A DNA stretch of 64,000 nucleotides from DATARH01 sp035534855. GTDB lineage: Bacteria > Pseudomonadota > Alphaproteobacteria > ATCC43930 > CGMCC-115725. The stretch's first letter is position 1. Each line of letters begins with the position of its first letter. The notes beneath the pieces are model-generated. The model had not been told where the DNA came from and did no database searches. It saw only the letters and a program-made list of their open reading frames with translations. The position numbers and the translations under genes are program-made. The DNA lies in assembly GCA_035534855.1 (NCBI GenBank), contig DATLRD010000060.1, positions 7,245 to 71,244 on the forward strand, written 5' to 3'. Shown piece after piece: positions 32,698 through 43,214 of this stretch.

Positions 32698-33633
32698 TTA
32701 CCCCTCGCGCGGCGCGGCGGCGATCTCGGCCTTGACCTGCTCGAGCAGGCGCGCGGCGTCGCTGCCCTGGATACGGGCGATGTCGTCCTGGTACTTCAGC
32801 AGCACGCCAAGCGTGTCGTTGATCGCGGTCGGGGTCAGCTCCAGCACGTCGAGCTGCATCAGCGCCTCGGTCCAGTCGATCGTCTCGGCGATGCCGGGAA
32901 GCTTGAACAGATCCATCGTGCGCAGCCGCTGGACAAACCCGACGACCTCGCGCGACAGGTGCTCACTGGCGCCGGGGGCTTTGCGCTTGAGGATTTCAAG
33001 CTCGCGCTCGGCGGTCGGGTAGTCGACCCAGTAGTAGAAGCATCGGCGCTTCAGCGCGTCGTGGATTTCGCGCGTGCGGTTCGAGGTGATGATGACGATC
33101 GGCGGCTCCGTGGCATGGATGGTGCCGATCTCGGGAATGGTGATCTGAAAATCCGACAGCAGTTCCAACAGGTACGCCTCGAACGGCTCGTCGGTCCGGT
33201 CGAGCTCGTCGATCAGCAGCACCGGGGCGCCGGCAAGGTCGGGTTCGAGCGCCTGCAGCAGCGGGCGCTTGATCAGAAAGCGATCGGAAAAGATCGTGTT
33301 TTCGATCTCCTCGCGCCCTTCTTCGCCGGCCTCGGCGAGGCGGATTTCGATCATCTGGCGCGGGTAATCCCACTCGTAGACCGCCGAGGCGACGTCGAGC
33401 CCCTCATAGCATTGCAGGCGGATCAGGCGCCGCTTGAGCGCGATCGACAAAACCTTGGCGATCTCGGTCTTGCCGACCCCGGCTTCGCCTTCAAGGAAGA
33501 GCGGGCGCTTCAGGTGCAGCGCGAGGTGCACGGCAGTTGCCAGGCTGCGGTCGGCAATGTAGTCGGCGCTGGCGAGCAGCGCGAGGCTGTCGTCGACCGA
33601 GGCGGGCAGGGCAGTGAGGCTGGCAGCGCACAT
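32698..33633 (-). CDS. coxD: MoxR-family AAA ATPase, CoxD
   Basis: A 311-residue ATPase with Walker A FLEGEAGVGKTEIAK, Walker B VLLIDELDRTDEPF and the sensor TSNRTREIHDALKRR. MoxR/CoxD proteins are chaperone-like remodellers paired with VWA proteins, here the adjacent coxE (two bases apart). The ATG at 33633 begins the conserved helical part; an upstream GTG has no family similarity. Confidence 0.9.
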   Translation of the reverse strand: MCAASLTALPASVDDSLALLASADYIADRSLATAVHLALHLKRPLFLEGEAGVGKTEIAKVLSIALKRRLIRLQCYEGLDVASAVYEWDYPRQMIEIRLAEAGEEGREEIENTIFSDRFLIKRPLLQALEPDLAGAPVLLIDELDRTDEPFEAYLLELLSDFQITIPEIGTIHATEPPIVIITSNRTREIHDALKRRCFYYWVDYPTAERELEILKRKAPGASEHLSREVVGFVQRLRTMDLFKLPGIAETIDWTEALMQLDVLELTPTAINDTLGVLLKYQDDIARIQGSDAARLLEQVKAEIAAAPREG

Positions 33634-33769
33634 GTCAGAAACGATCTCGCCGGGCAAAGGACACGAACAGAGCGGGCCCCGCGCAAGGGCGAGGCCCGCT
33701 CTCTCGGCCGCCGATATGTAATTCACCCACCGCCGCGGCGCCACCCCGGATTGTCGCGCGGCAACGCGG

Positions 33770-34189
33770 CTATGGCGCCTTCTTGACCTCGCCGCCGATT
33801 TCCGGCGCTTCTTTTGTCCCGATCAGAAAAATCCATTTCTGGGTTTCGATGCTGGCGACCTGCGGGTCGGTCAGCGCCATCGAGCCCTTGATCGGGCTTG
33901 CCGCCGGGCTGGGCAGCGTGACCGGGATCATGTCCGGGTCGGCTTCTGGCTTTGCCGGCGGCGTCATGAAGCCGGCCATTTCCGGTGGCGATTTGATGCC
34001 GGAATACTCGACCGTCCAGTCGAGCTTCTTGCTCACGGTGTCGAGGGTCAGCGTCATCGTGCCCTTGCCGGGATCGCCCGGCTTGGTGGGCTGCAGATCG
34101 GCGCTGAACTTGACCGAGTCGGCCAGTGCCGGTGCTGCCAGAAAGCACAGGACGACGGCACCCCGAACGATTGCTGCCAGACCGCGCAA
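33770..34189 (-). CDS. Exported CHRD-domain protein in the cox operon
   Basis: The 139-residue protein has a signal peptide (VVLCFLAAPALADS) and one CHRD-like domain (KFSADLQPTKPGDPGKGTMTLTLDTVSKKLDWTVEYSG to IGTKEAPEIGGEV). The TTG start at 34189 is supported by GGAG seven bases upstream. CHRD domains are known from chordin and from uncharacterised bacterial secreted proteins. Its presence between coxM and coxD on the same strand is unusual, since the other products are cytosolic. Confidence 0.72.
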   Translation of the reverse strand: MRGLAAIVRGAVVLCFLAAPALADSVKFSADLQPTKPGDPGKGTMTLTLDTVSKKLDWTVEYSGIKSPPEMAGFMTPPAKPEADPDMIPVTLPSPAASPIKGSMALTDPQVASIETQKWIFLIGTKEAPEIGGEVKKAP

Positions 34190-34387
34190 CGCTGTTCTCC
34201 TTTGGAAGATTTCCCAGCAGCTTAGACTTGCCCGCGGTGGCGAGAAAGCCGAATTGCGGATGGCTGTGCCCGGCGATTGCCCTTTATTGCGCCACCGGCG
34301 TCGTCGTCACCGCCGAGCGACAATTCGCCCGGATCGCCGGGCGGCCTGGGTTTGCCGGCCGCGTGCGGCTGCCGGGAGCGTAGGCGG

Positions 34388-35179
34388 CTATGCGCAGGCG
34401 GCGACGGCGCGGCGGGCCATCACCCCGACCAGATGGGCGCGGTATTCGGCGCTGGCGTGGATGTCGGAGTTGAGCTCGTCCTGCGGGATCGCGATGTCCT
34501 TGATCGCGTCGGCGCTGAACGATTTGCCGAGCGCCGTCTCCATCTCGGGCACGCGGAACACGCACGGGCCGGCGCCGGTCACCGCGACGCGCACGCCCCC
34601 GGCAGTCCGGGCGACGAACACGCCGACGATCGCATAGCGGGAAGCCGGGTTCTTGAACTTCTGGTAGGCGGCGGCTTGCAGCTTGGGAAAGCGGATCGCG
34701 GTGATGATCTCGTCCTGGCCGAGCGCGGTCTCAAACATTCCGGTGAAGAAATCGTCGCCGGCGATCTCGCGCTTGGTGGTCACCACGGTCGCGCCGAGCC
34801 CGACCACAGCCGCCGGGTAATCGGCCGCCGGATCGTTGTTGGCGACCGAGCCGCCCATCGTGCCGCGGTTGCGCACCGCCGGATCGCCGATCATCCCGGC
34901 AAGCGCGGACAGCGCCGGGATCGCGCGCTTGACCACCGGCGAGCGGTTGACGTCGATGTGGCGGGTCATCGCCCCGATCACCAGGTTGTTGCCCTCTTCG
35001 CTGATCCCTTTCAGCGAGCCGATCGCCGCCAGATCGACAAGGTCGGAGGGTTTGGCGAGGCGCTGCTTCAGCGTCGGTACCAGCGTCATGCCGCCAGCGA
35101 CGAGCTTGGCTTCTTCGCCGCCGAGCAGGCGAGCGGCATCGGCGAGGCTGCCGGGCTTGTGATAGGTGAATTCGTACAT
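34388..35179 (-). CDS. coxM: FAD-binding medium subunit, CoxM-like
   Basis: The 263-residue protein is the flavin subunit of a xanthine-oxidase-family enzyme. It has KLVAGGMTLVPTLKQRLAKP and MIGDPAVRNRGTMGGSVANNDPAADYPAAVVGL, the two FAD-binding loops (AGG and TxGG). FAD passes electrons from the CoxS Fe-S clusters to the acceptor. It follows coxL by 94 bases, most of which is occupied by a REP-like element. Confidence 0.9.
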   Translation of the reverse strand: MYEFTYHKPGSLADAARLLGGEEAKLVAGGMTLVPTLKQRLAKPSDLVDLAAIGSLKGISEEGNNLVIGAMTRHIDVNRSPVVKRAIPALSALAGMIGDPAVRNRGTMGGSVANNDPAADYPAAVVGLGATVVTTKREIAGDDFFTGMFETALGQDEIITAIRFPKLQAAAYQKFKNPASRYAIVGVFVARTAGGVRVAVTGAGPCVFRVPEMETALGKSFSADAIKDIAIPQDELNSDIHASAEYRAHLVGVMARRAVAACA

Positions 35180-35208
35180 CGGGCCTCTCCTTATCCGTTC
35201 TTTGGTCC

Positions 35209-35264
35209 GTCATCCTCGGGCTTGACCCGAGGATCCAGATGGCCGGGTCAAGCCCGGCCATGAC
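35209..35264 (+). repeat. Two-hairpin REP-like element, copy 2
   Basis: Bounded by GTCAT and ATGAC like copy 1 (692-760). The hairpins are ATCCTCGGG/CCCGAGGAT around CTTGA (35212-35234) and ATGGCCGGG/CCCGGCCAT around TCAAG (35239-35261), spacer four bases. Stem bases differ from copy 1 but pair perfectly, so the hairpins are conserved as structure. It sits between coxL and coxM. Confidence 0.82.
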
Positions 35265-35273
35265 GGAAATGGG

Positions 35274-37654
<2,381 letters not shown>

Positions 37655-37655
<1 letters not shown>

Positions 37656-38149
37656 CAGTCGTGCCCTCCCGGTGCCGGTGCCCCCCGCATGGCCGCAGCC
37701 CCCGCTTTGATCGCCAGCACGATGTTGTGATAGCCGGTGCAGCGGCAGAAATTGCCTTCGAGATATTCGCGGATTTCGTGGTCGCTCGGGTCGGAGTTGT
37801 TCTTTACCAGGTCAAGCGCGCTCATGATCATGCCGGGGGTGCAAAACCCGCACTGGAGCGCGTGATTGTCGCGAAACGCCTCCTGCATCGGATGCAGTTC
37901 GTCGCCGTCGGCAACCCCTTCGATGGTCCTGATGTCGCGCCCGTCGGCCTGCACTGCGAGCAGCGTGCACGACTTGACCGCCTCGCCGTCGACATGCACG
38001 ACGCAGGCGCCGCACTGGCTCGTGTCGCAGCCGACATGGGTGCCGGTAAGGCCGAGGGTTTCGCGCAAGAGCTGCACCAGCAGCGTCCGCCCCTCGACAG
38101 TCGCCGATGCCGGCTTGCCGTTGACCGTCAGGCTCACCGTTTTCTGCAT
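37655..38149 (-). CDS. coxS: 2Fe-2S small subunit, CoxS-like
   Basis: The 164-residue iron-sulfur subunit carries two [2Fe-2S] clusters: plant-type THVGCDTSQCGACVVHVDG with a later SCTLL, and the C-terminal ALQCGFCTPGM with FCRCTGYHNIV. It passes electrons from molybdenum to FAD. The ATG at 38149 opens the S-L-M gene order, matching form II clusters (form I is M-S-L). An AT-rich 142-base gap upstream could hold its own promoter. Confidence 0.94.
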
Positions 38150-38291
38150 CGAACCCCTCCCTATGTGCGACGATGGCCGCCCGGCACGGCCGTGATTGGG
38201 CGGAGTTTCGTGCGCCACCGGCCGCGGGTCAAGGCGGCAGTTCCGCGCCGGTGAAACCGCTTAGCGTTAATTCTTTTTGAATATAACGAAG

Positions 38292-38735
38292 CTATTGCGG
38301 CGTCATCAGCGCGACGAAGCGGGTGAAGAACTCGTCGGCCATCTTGCGCGCGACACCATCGACGAGGCGCGAGCCGATTTGCGCCAGCTTGCCACCGACC
38401 TGGGCCTGGACCCCATAGCGCAGCACGGTTTCGTCGCCGTCTTCGGTGAGCGCGACAGACGCGCCACCCTTGGCAAAGCCGGCGACGCCGCCCTGGCCTT
38501 CACCGCTGATCGTGTAGCCCGAGGGCGGATCGAGATCGGTCAGCTGGACCTTGCCGTTGAAGGTCGCCTTGACCGGCCCGACGCGAGCCGTGACCTTGGC
38601 GGTGAATTCAGTGTCGGACAGCTTTTCGATCGTCTCGCACCCGGGGATGCACTGTTTCAGCGTCTCGGGATCGTTGAGCCGCTGCCAAACCTGTTCGCGC
38701 GGCGCCGGTATGCGCCGTTCGCCATGCATTTCCAT
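38292..38735 (-). CDS. coxG: SRPBCC protein, CoxG-like
   Basis: The 147-residue protein has the START/SRPBCC pattern of CO dehydrogenase subunit G: GERRIPAPREQVWQRLNDPETLKQCIPGCETIEKLSDTEF, then KVTARVGPVKATFNGKVQLTDLDPP. In Oligotropha CoxG helps attach CO dehydrogenase to the membrane. The ATG at 38735 follows AAGGA by nine bases. It lies upstream of coxS on the same strand and is the first gene of the set. Confidence 0.87.
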   Translation of the reverse strand: MEMHGERRIPAPREQVWQRLNDPETLKQCIPGCETIEKLSDTEFTAKVTARVGPVKATFNGKVQLTDLDPPSGYTISGEGQGGVAGFAKGGASVALTEDGDETVLRYGVQAQVGGKLAQIGSRLVDGVARKMADEFFTRFVALMTPQ

Positions 38736-38848
38736 CGGGCGTGATCCTTGTCGTCGGGCCGCAAAATTGTGGGCCGCCGCGCGGCCGAATGCAACCACCC
38801 GGCCGGCGGCAACCCGGCGGCTTCGATGCCCGCCGGGTCAGGCCCCGA

Positions 38849-39124
38849 TCAGCGATAGCCCCCGCGCCACGGCTCGTACTGGTCGAACGAGGCGAGGCAG
38901 TCGTGGCGCAACGCCGGGTCGTCGTCGATCGGGTTGCATTCCTTTACCATCCGGTATTGGCGGAAGGCCCAGTTGGTCTCGACCAGCCGGTCGTAGCGGT
39001 TGCTGAGATAGACGTTTTCCTCGGGGGATTGGGCATAGGAATACGACATTTCTCTGGCCGAAGCCGCGGTCGCGAGGCCGCACAGCGCGGCCGCCATGAC
39101 GATCGAATGCAGACACCGAGACAT
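38849..39124 (-). CDS. Hypothetical exported protein, 91 aa
   Basis: A small protein with a signal peptide (IVMAAALCGLATAASAREM). The mature ~68 residues contain PEENVYLSNRYDRLVETNWAFRQYRMVKECNPIDDDPALRHDCLASFDQYEP, with two cysteines that could form a disulfide. I do not recognise the family. GAGGAG lies eight bases before the ATG, which supports translation. It stands alone between coxG and ridA. Confidence 0.55.
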   Translation of the reverse strand: MSRCLHSIVMAAALCGLATAASAREMSYSYAQSPEENVYLSNRYDRLVETNWAFRQYRMVKECNPIDDDPALRHDCLASFDQYEPWRGGYR

Positions 39125-39296
39125 GGGGGGATTCTCCTCGGTAGGGAAGCCGAACCGCCGCAAGGCGGGGCGGCGGTTCCGGATACGGCGACGGTGTTGC
39201 CGCCAGCACGCTAAACGTTCCTTGCAGCGGAACGATCCCAACCAAAGGCGTCAAACGCAAAAGCTGCACGCGTGCCGGGCAAGCCCGGCCTCGCCG

Positions 39297-39695
39297 TCAA
39301 TCCGGAACCACCGCAATCGCGTTGATCTCGATCAGGTAATCGGGATGGGTCATCTTGACCACCTCGACCATCGTCGAGGCCGGCAGCGGCTCATGGAAAT
39401 ATTCGCGGCGCACCTTATGGATCGTGTCGAATTGCTCCATGTTGCGGATAAAGACATCGACCCGGCAAATGTCGTCCATCGAGCCGCCCGCCGCCTCGAC
39501 TGCCGCCTTGATGTTTTCGCAAACTTGGCGGGTCTGGGCCTCGATATCGCCGATGCCGGCGATCGAGCCGTCGGCGCGGCGCGCGGTCATCCCCGAGACG
39601 AAGACGAGCCGGCCTTTCGCCTCGATCGCGGTCGCATGCGAGAAGACACCGCTCGGCTGGCGCAGTTTGTCGGAGCGGATTTGCTGTTTGGGCAT
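39297..39695 (-). CDS. RidA/YjgF family protein
   Basis: The 132-residue protein resembles RidA enamine/imine deaminases, which protect PLP enzymes from reactive 2-aminoacrylate. Segments seen: GVFSHATAIEAKGRLVFVSGMTARRADGSI, TRQVCENIKAAVEAAGGSMDDICRVDVFI, and PASTMVEVVKMTHPDYLIEINAIAVV. The usual arginine of the RidA active site (RxxVEV) is replaced by Thr-Met here, so it may belong to another Rid subfamily. It is divergent from pyrF with 57 bases between them. Confidence 0.82.
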   Translation of the reverse strand: MPKQQIRSDKLRQPSGVFSHATAIEAKGRLVFVSGMTARRADGSIAGIGDIEAQTRQVCENIKAAVEAAGGSMDDICRVDVFIRNMEQFDTIHKVRREYFHEPLPASTMVEVVKMTHPDYLIEINAIAVVPD

Positions 39696-39752
39696 CGCTG
39701 TTCTCCCTGGCCAGTGGTTTTGATCGGCGCGGCTCTGGTATATGACGACGCC

Positions 39753-40580
39753 ATGATCCCAGCTTTTCAAGCCCGATTTGATGCCCTGGCGGCGGCGCGC
39801 TCGCCGCTCTGCGTCGGAGTCGATCCGTCTACCGATGCGCTCACGCAATGGGGGCTGACCTTGGACGCCGCCGGCCTGCGCCGGTTTTGCGACACGCTGG
39901 TCGATGCCTGCGCGCCGCTGGTCGCCGCGATCAAGCCACAGGTCGCGTTTTTCGAGCGGTTCGGGCCGATCGGCATGGCGGTGCTGCGCGACACGGTCGA
40001 GCGCGCGCGGAGCCACGGTGCGCTGGTCATCATCGATACCAAGGTCGGCGACATCTCGTCGACCGCGGCGGCCTACGGCGAAGCCTTTCTCGGCCCGGGC
40101 AGCCCGTTCGGTGGCGACGCGATCACTGCCAGCGCATTTCTCGGCTTCGGCTCGCTGGCGCCGATCGTCGCCGTCGCGCGGCGCGAGCAGGCGATGGTGT
40201 TCGTCGTGGTTCGCTCGTCGAACCCGGAAGGAGCTGAATTGCAGCACGCGGTGATGCGCGACGGAAGGACGGTCGCCGAGCGCCTCGCCGACGACATCAC
40301 CGCCGAGAATGGGGGCGACAACGGCCCGCTCGGCGCGGTCGTCGGCGCGACGCTCGGCAGCGAAGCCCGAACGGTCGCGGCGCGCATGCCCGATGCGCTG
40401 ATGCTGGTGCCCGGCATCGGCGCCCAGGGTGCGACAATCGCCGACGTGCGCGGCGATTTCGGTGCGCATTACCGGCGGGTGATCCCGTCGCTGTCGCGCG
40501 GCATCGCCGGCGCCGGCCCCGACCCCGGCGCGCTGCGCGACACGGTTTTGCGGCACAACGCGGTGATCCGCGGCGATTAG
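39753..40580 (+). CDS. pyrF: Orotidine 5'-phosphate decarboxylase, type 2
   Basis: PyrF converts OMP to UMP, the last step of UMP synthesis. The 275-residue length and LCVGVDPSTDALTQWG, QVAFFERFGPIGMAVL, LVIIDTKVGDISSTAAAYGEAFLG, VVVRSSNPEG and ALMLVPGIGAQG place it in the longer type 2 subfamily also found in mycobacteria. The usual D-x-KxxDI catalytic tetrad appears as DTKVGDI with Gly where many have Arg-Gly-Asp. The stop overlaps the convergent GNAT gene by four bases. Confidence 0.92.
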   Translation: MIPAFQARFDALAAARSPLCVGVDPSTDALTQWGLTLDAAGLRRFCDTLVDACAPLVAAIKPQVAFFERFGPIGMAVLRDTVERARSHGALVIIDTKVGDISSTAAAYGEAFLGPGSPFGGDAITASAFLGFGSLAPIVAVARREQAMVFVVVRSSNPEGAELQHAVMRDGRTVAERLADDITAENGGDNGPLGAVVGATLGSEARTVAARMPDALMLVPGIGAQGATIADVRGDFGAHYRRVIPSLSRGIAGAGPDPGALRDTVLRHNAVIRGD

Positions 40581-41170
40581 CCGGACGGGCGTCGTTCCTT
40601 CGCCGGTAACGGCGGCAGCAGTTTGTGGGTGAGGCTGCGCGGCAGGAGGCCTCTCAGCCGCGGATCGGCAAAGCTCACCGTGCGCCGGGCGTAGACGGAA
40701 AACCCGGCGCGCTGATAGAGCGGCAAGGCGTGCGGATGGTCGAAGGTGCAGGTATGCACCCAGAACCGGTCGAGCGGGCGGCTCCACGCGCGGTCGATTG
40801 CGGCCTGCAGCAGAAATGGCCCGAGCCGCCGGCCGATGAACTCGGGCGCCAACCCGAAATAGCGCAATTCGGTCTCGCGCGGCGCGGCCGAATCGAGCTC
40901 GAAATAACCGGCAGGTACCCCGCCGGCATGGAGCACGAACACCTCGGTCGTGTCTTTCGCCAATTCGGCCGCCAGCCGGGCGTCGTCCCACTCGCGCCGC
41001 TCGAACCACACCCACGGCGTGCCCACTGTCTCGTACAGATAGCGGTAGAACGACACCGTGCACCGCTCGGCGCGGATCAGCGCCAGCTTGCCGGCGGGCG
41101 GCGGGAGGTGCGGCGTCGGCGGCCGCTCGAACATTTCGAGATAGGTGACGACATCCTCGACCAGCGCCAT
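40577..41170 (-). CDS. GNAT-family N-acetyltransferase
   Basis: The 197-residue protein shows the GNAT fold: YFGLAPEFIGRRLGPFLLQAAIDRAW is the acetyl-CoA-binding motif A with the RRxGxF loop, and HALPLYQRAGFSVYARRTV is motif B. Substrate is unknown. It sits 14 bases downstream of the sulfurtransferase gene on the same strand, forming the operon alaX, sulfurtransferase, GNAT. Confidence 0.83.
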   Translation of the reverse strand: MALVEDVVTYLEMFERPPTPHLPPPAGKLALIRAERCTVSFYRYLYETVGTPWVWFERREWDDARLAAELAKDTTEVFVLHAGGVPAGYFELDSAAPRETELRYFGLAPEFIGRRLGPFLLQAAIDRAWSRPLDRFWVHTCTFDHPHALPLYQRAGFSVYARRTVSFADPRLRGLLPRSLTHKLLPPLPAKERRPSG

Positions 41171-41184
41171 TGGCGGTGCGCCGT

Positions 41185-42063
41185 CTATGCCGGCCCGGTG
41201 GCGATCGGCGGCCCGTCGGGCAGGCCCCATTCCGACCACGACCCGTCGTAGACCGCCGCGCCGGGATGCCCGATCAGGTGCAGCGCAAAGGCGACCGCGC
41301 AGGCCGTGACGCCCGAGCCGCAGCTCGTCACGATCCTGGCGTCGAGCGGCACCGCGGCCTCGGCAAACAGCGCGCGCAATTCCTCGGCGCCTTTGAGTTG
41401 CTTGGTCTGCGGGTCGGTGACTTGATCGAACGGCAGGTTGCGGCTGCCCGGGATGTGGCCGCGGCGGCGACCGGGCCAGGTTTCCTCGGCACTGCCGTCG
41501 AAGCGGCCGGTCGAGCGTGCATCGACGACCAGCTCGGCGTGGCTCGCCAGATTGGTGATGATTGCGGCCTTGTCGCGCACCAGCTCGGGATGGAGCCGCG
41601 CGGTAAATCGGCGCGCCGGGATTTTCGGGGCCGCGGTCTCGAGCGGGCGGCCCTCGCGCTTCCACGTGGGCAGGCCGCCGTCGAGCAGTGCGACATTGGC
41701 GTGGCCGAACAGGCGCAACAGCCACCACGCCCGGCCGGCCGACGACAGCCCGTTGGCGTCGTAGACGATGACGCGATCGCTGTTGCCGATGCCGCGCTCG
41801 GCCATCTTTGCGGCAAACCGCTCGGCCGACGGGATCATGTGGGGCAGTGCGGTGCCCGGCTCGGCGACATCGTCGATGTCGAAAAACACCGCGCCCGGGA
41901 TATGCCCGGCATCGTAATCCGCCCGCGCGGTCGGCGTGACGCCGGGCTGCTTGAACGACGAATCCACAATGCGAACGTTCGGGTCAGCGAGGTGCGCCGC
42001 CAGCCATTCGGTGCTGACCAGGGCTTCGGGATGGGCGTAGGGCATCGGCTTTTCTCCGGTCAT
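41185..42063 (-). CDS. sseA: 3-mercaptopyruvate/thiosulfate sulfurtransferase
   Basis: The 292-residue protein has two rhodanese domains. The second carries the active cysteine in VTSCGSGVTACAVA; CGSGVTA matches mercaptopyruvate sulfurtransferases (thiosulfate enzymes have CRKGVTA). Other marks are ARADYDAGHIPGAVFFDIDDVA and VYDANGLSSAGRAWWLLRLFG. ATG 42063 overlaps the alaX stop by ATGA; a second ATG at 42045 is possible. Confidence 0.88.
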   Translation of the reverse strand: MTGEKPMPYAHPEALVSTEWLAAHLADPNVRIVDSSFKQPGVTPTARADYDAGHIPGAVFFDIDDVAEPGTALPHMIPSAERFAAKMAERGIGNSDRVIVYDANGLSSAGRAWWLLRLFGHANVALLDGGLPTWKREGRPLETAAPKIPARRFTARLHPELVRDKAAIITNLASHAELVVDARSTGRFDGSAEETWPGRRRGHIPGSRNLPFDQVTDPQTKQLKGAEELRALFAEAAVPLDARIVTSCGSGVTACAVAFALHLIGHPGAAVYDGSWSEWGLPDGPPIATGPA

Positions 42064-42800
42064 TCCGCAAACGCGATGTTGATGCGACGGTTCTGGCGGC
42101 CCTTGTTCTCGATCTTGGCGATTGTCACCGGGCCGATCTCGGCGGTGTTGCGCACATGGGTGCCGCCGCAGGGCTGCAGGTCGACGCCGGCGATCTCCAT
42201 CAGCCGCACCCGCCCGCTGCCGGCCGGCGGCTTGACTGACATCGTGCGCACCAGCTCGGGGTGCGCCGCCAGCTCGTCGTCGGCGATCCAGCGTGGCGCG
42301 GCGTCATGCGCCTCGGCGATCAGCCGGTTGATGCCGGCGGCAATCGCGTCCCTGTCGAGGCTCGCCCCCGGCACGTCGAAATCGAGCCGGCCGCGCCCGT
42401 CGGAAACCTGGCCGCCGGTCACCGCGCCGGGCACCACCGCGCACAAGAGGTGCAGGCAGGTGTGCATGCGCATCAGCCGGTGCCGGCGCTCCCAGTCGAT
42501 CTCGGCGGTCACCGCGGCGCCGGGCGCAAGGCCGGCGGGCGCAAGGCCGGCGGGCGCAAGACCGGCCGACCCCGGCGCCGGGACGTGGATCACCTCGTCG
42601 GGCGCCTCGCCCTTGACTGTCTCGGCGATCGCGACCGTCCCGCCCGAGGCAAGCCGCAATACCCCGGTATCTCCCGGTTGGCCGCCGCCGTTCGGATAGA
42701 ACACGGTGCGGTCGAGGCGAATCCCGCGCTCGTCGACGCTGACGACGCGCGCCTCGCAGCTCCGCAGATAGGAATCGTCGCGAAACAGCAACTCGGTCAT
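42060..42800 (-). CDS. Alanyl-tRNA editing protein (AlaX)
   Basis: The 246-residue protein is a stand-alone editing domain that removes Ser or Gly from tRNA-Ala. The zinc site is HTCLH (HxxxH) and CGGTH (CxxxH); TVFYPNGGGQPGDTG is the domain start. ATG 42800 has GAGGA eight bases upstream. The linker has a GLAPA repeat coded by three copies of a 15-base unit around 42524-42570. Confidence 0.92.
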   Translation of the reverse strand: MTELLFRDDSYLRSCEARVVSVDERGIRLDRTVFYPNGGGQPGDTGVLRLASGGTVAIAETVKGEAPDEVIHVPAPGSAGLAPAGLAPAGLAPGAAVTAEIDWERRHRLMRMHTCLHLLCAVVPGAVTGGQVSDGRGRLDFDVPGASLDRDAIAAGINRLIAEAHDAAPRWIADDELAAHPELVRTMSVKPPAGSGRVRLMEIAGVDLQPCGGTHVRNTAEIGPVTIAKIENKGRQNRRINIAFAE

Positions 42801-42894
42801 CTGCAAATCCTCGGCTATCGGCAAGGATCATATCGGAAATAGGCTGATTCGGGGTATGGATAGCGTTGCCGCAACAAGCCGGGATGAACCGACG

Positions 42895-43188
42895 ATGTCT
42901 TTGCCCAAGGGCGCGGTGGCGACCGTCTTCGCCGGCCTCCTTCTTTTGGCCGGATGTGGGGGAGGGGGCCATGACCCGGGCCAGTTCTATACCAACGCCA
43001 CGGTGGCGCTGCGCTCCGGCCAGGACGACGAGTCCGAAATGGTGGCCATGCTGCCGCGCGGCACGCCTGTCATTCCGGTCGGGCAGGTCGGCGGCGAATG
43101 CACGTGCTGGAAAGTCGAAACTCCGCAGGGAACCGGCTGGCTCTATACCCAGTTTATCTCGCTGCGGCTAAGCGACAGCCAGCACTAG
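42895..43188 (+). CDS. Lipoprotein with bacterial SH3-like domain
   Basis: The 97-residue protein has a lipoprotein signal (VATVFAGLLLLAGC, then GGGG). One SH3-like domain follows: YTNATVALRSGQDDESEMVAMLPRGTPVIPVG, CTCWKVETPQGTGWLYTQFISL. Such domains bind peptidoglycan or other surface polymers. Role unknown. It is divergent from alaX and convergent with cysK. Confidence 0.7.
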   Translation: MSLPKGAVATVFAGLLLLAGCGGGGHDPGQFYTNATVALRSGQDDESEMVAMLPRGTPVIPVGQVGGECTCWKVETPQGTGWLYTQFISLRLSDSQH

Positions 43189-43214
43189 CACCGGCCGCCC
43201 GCGCTTCTCGGCGG

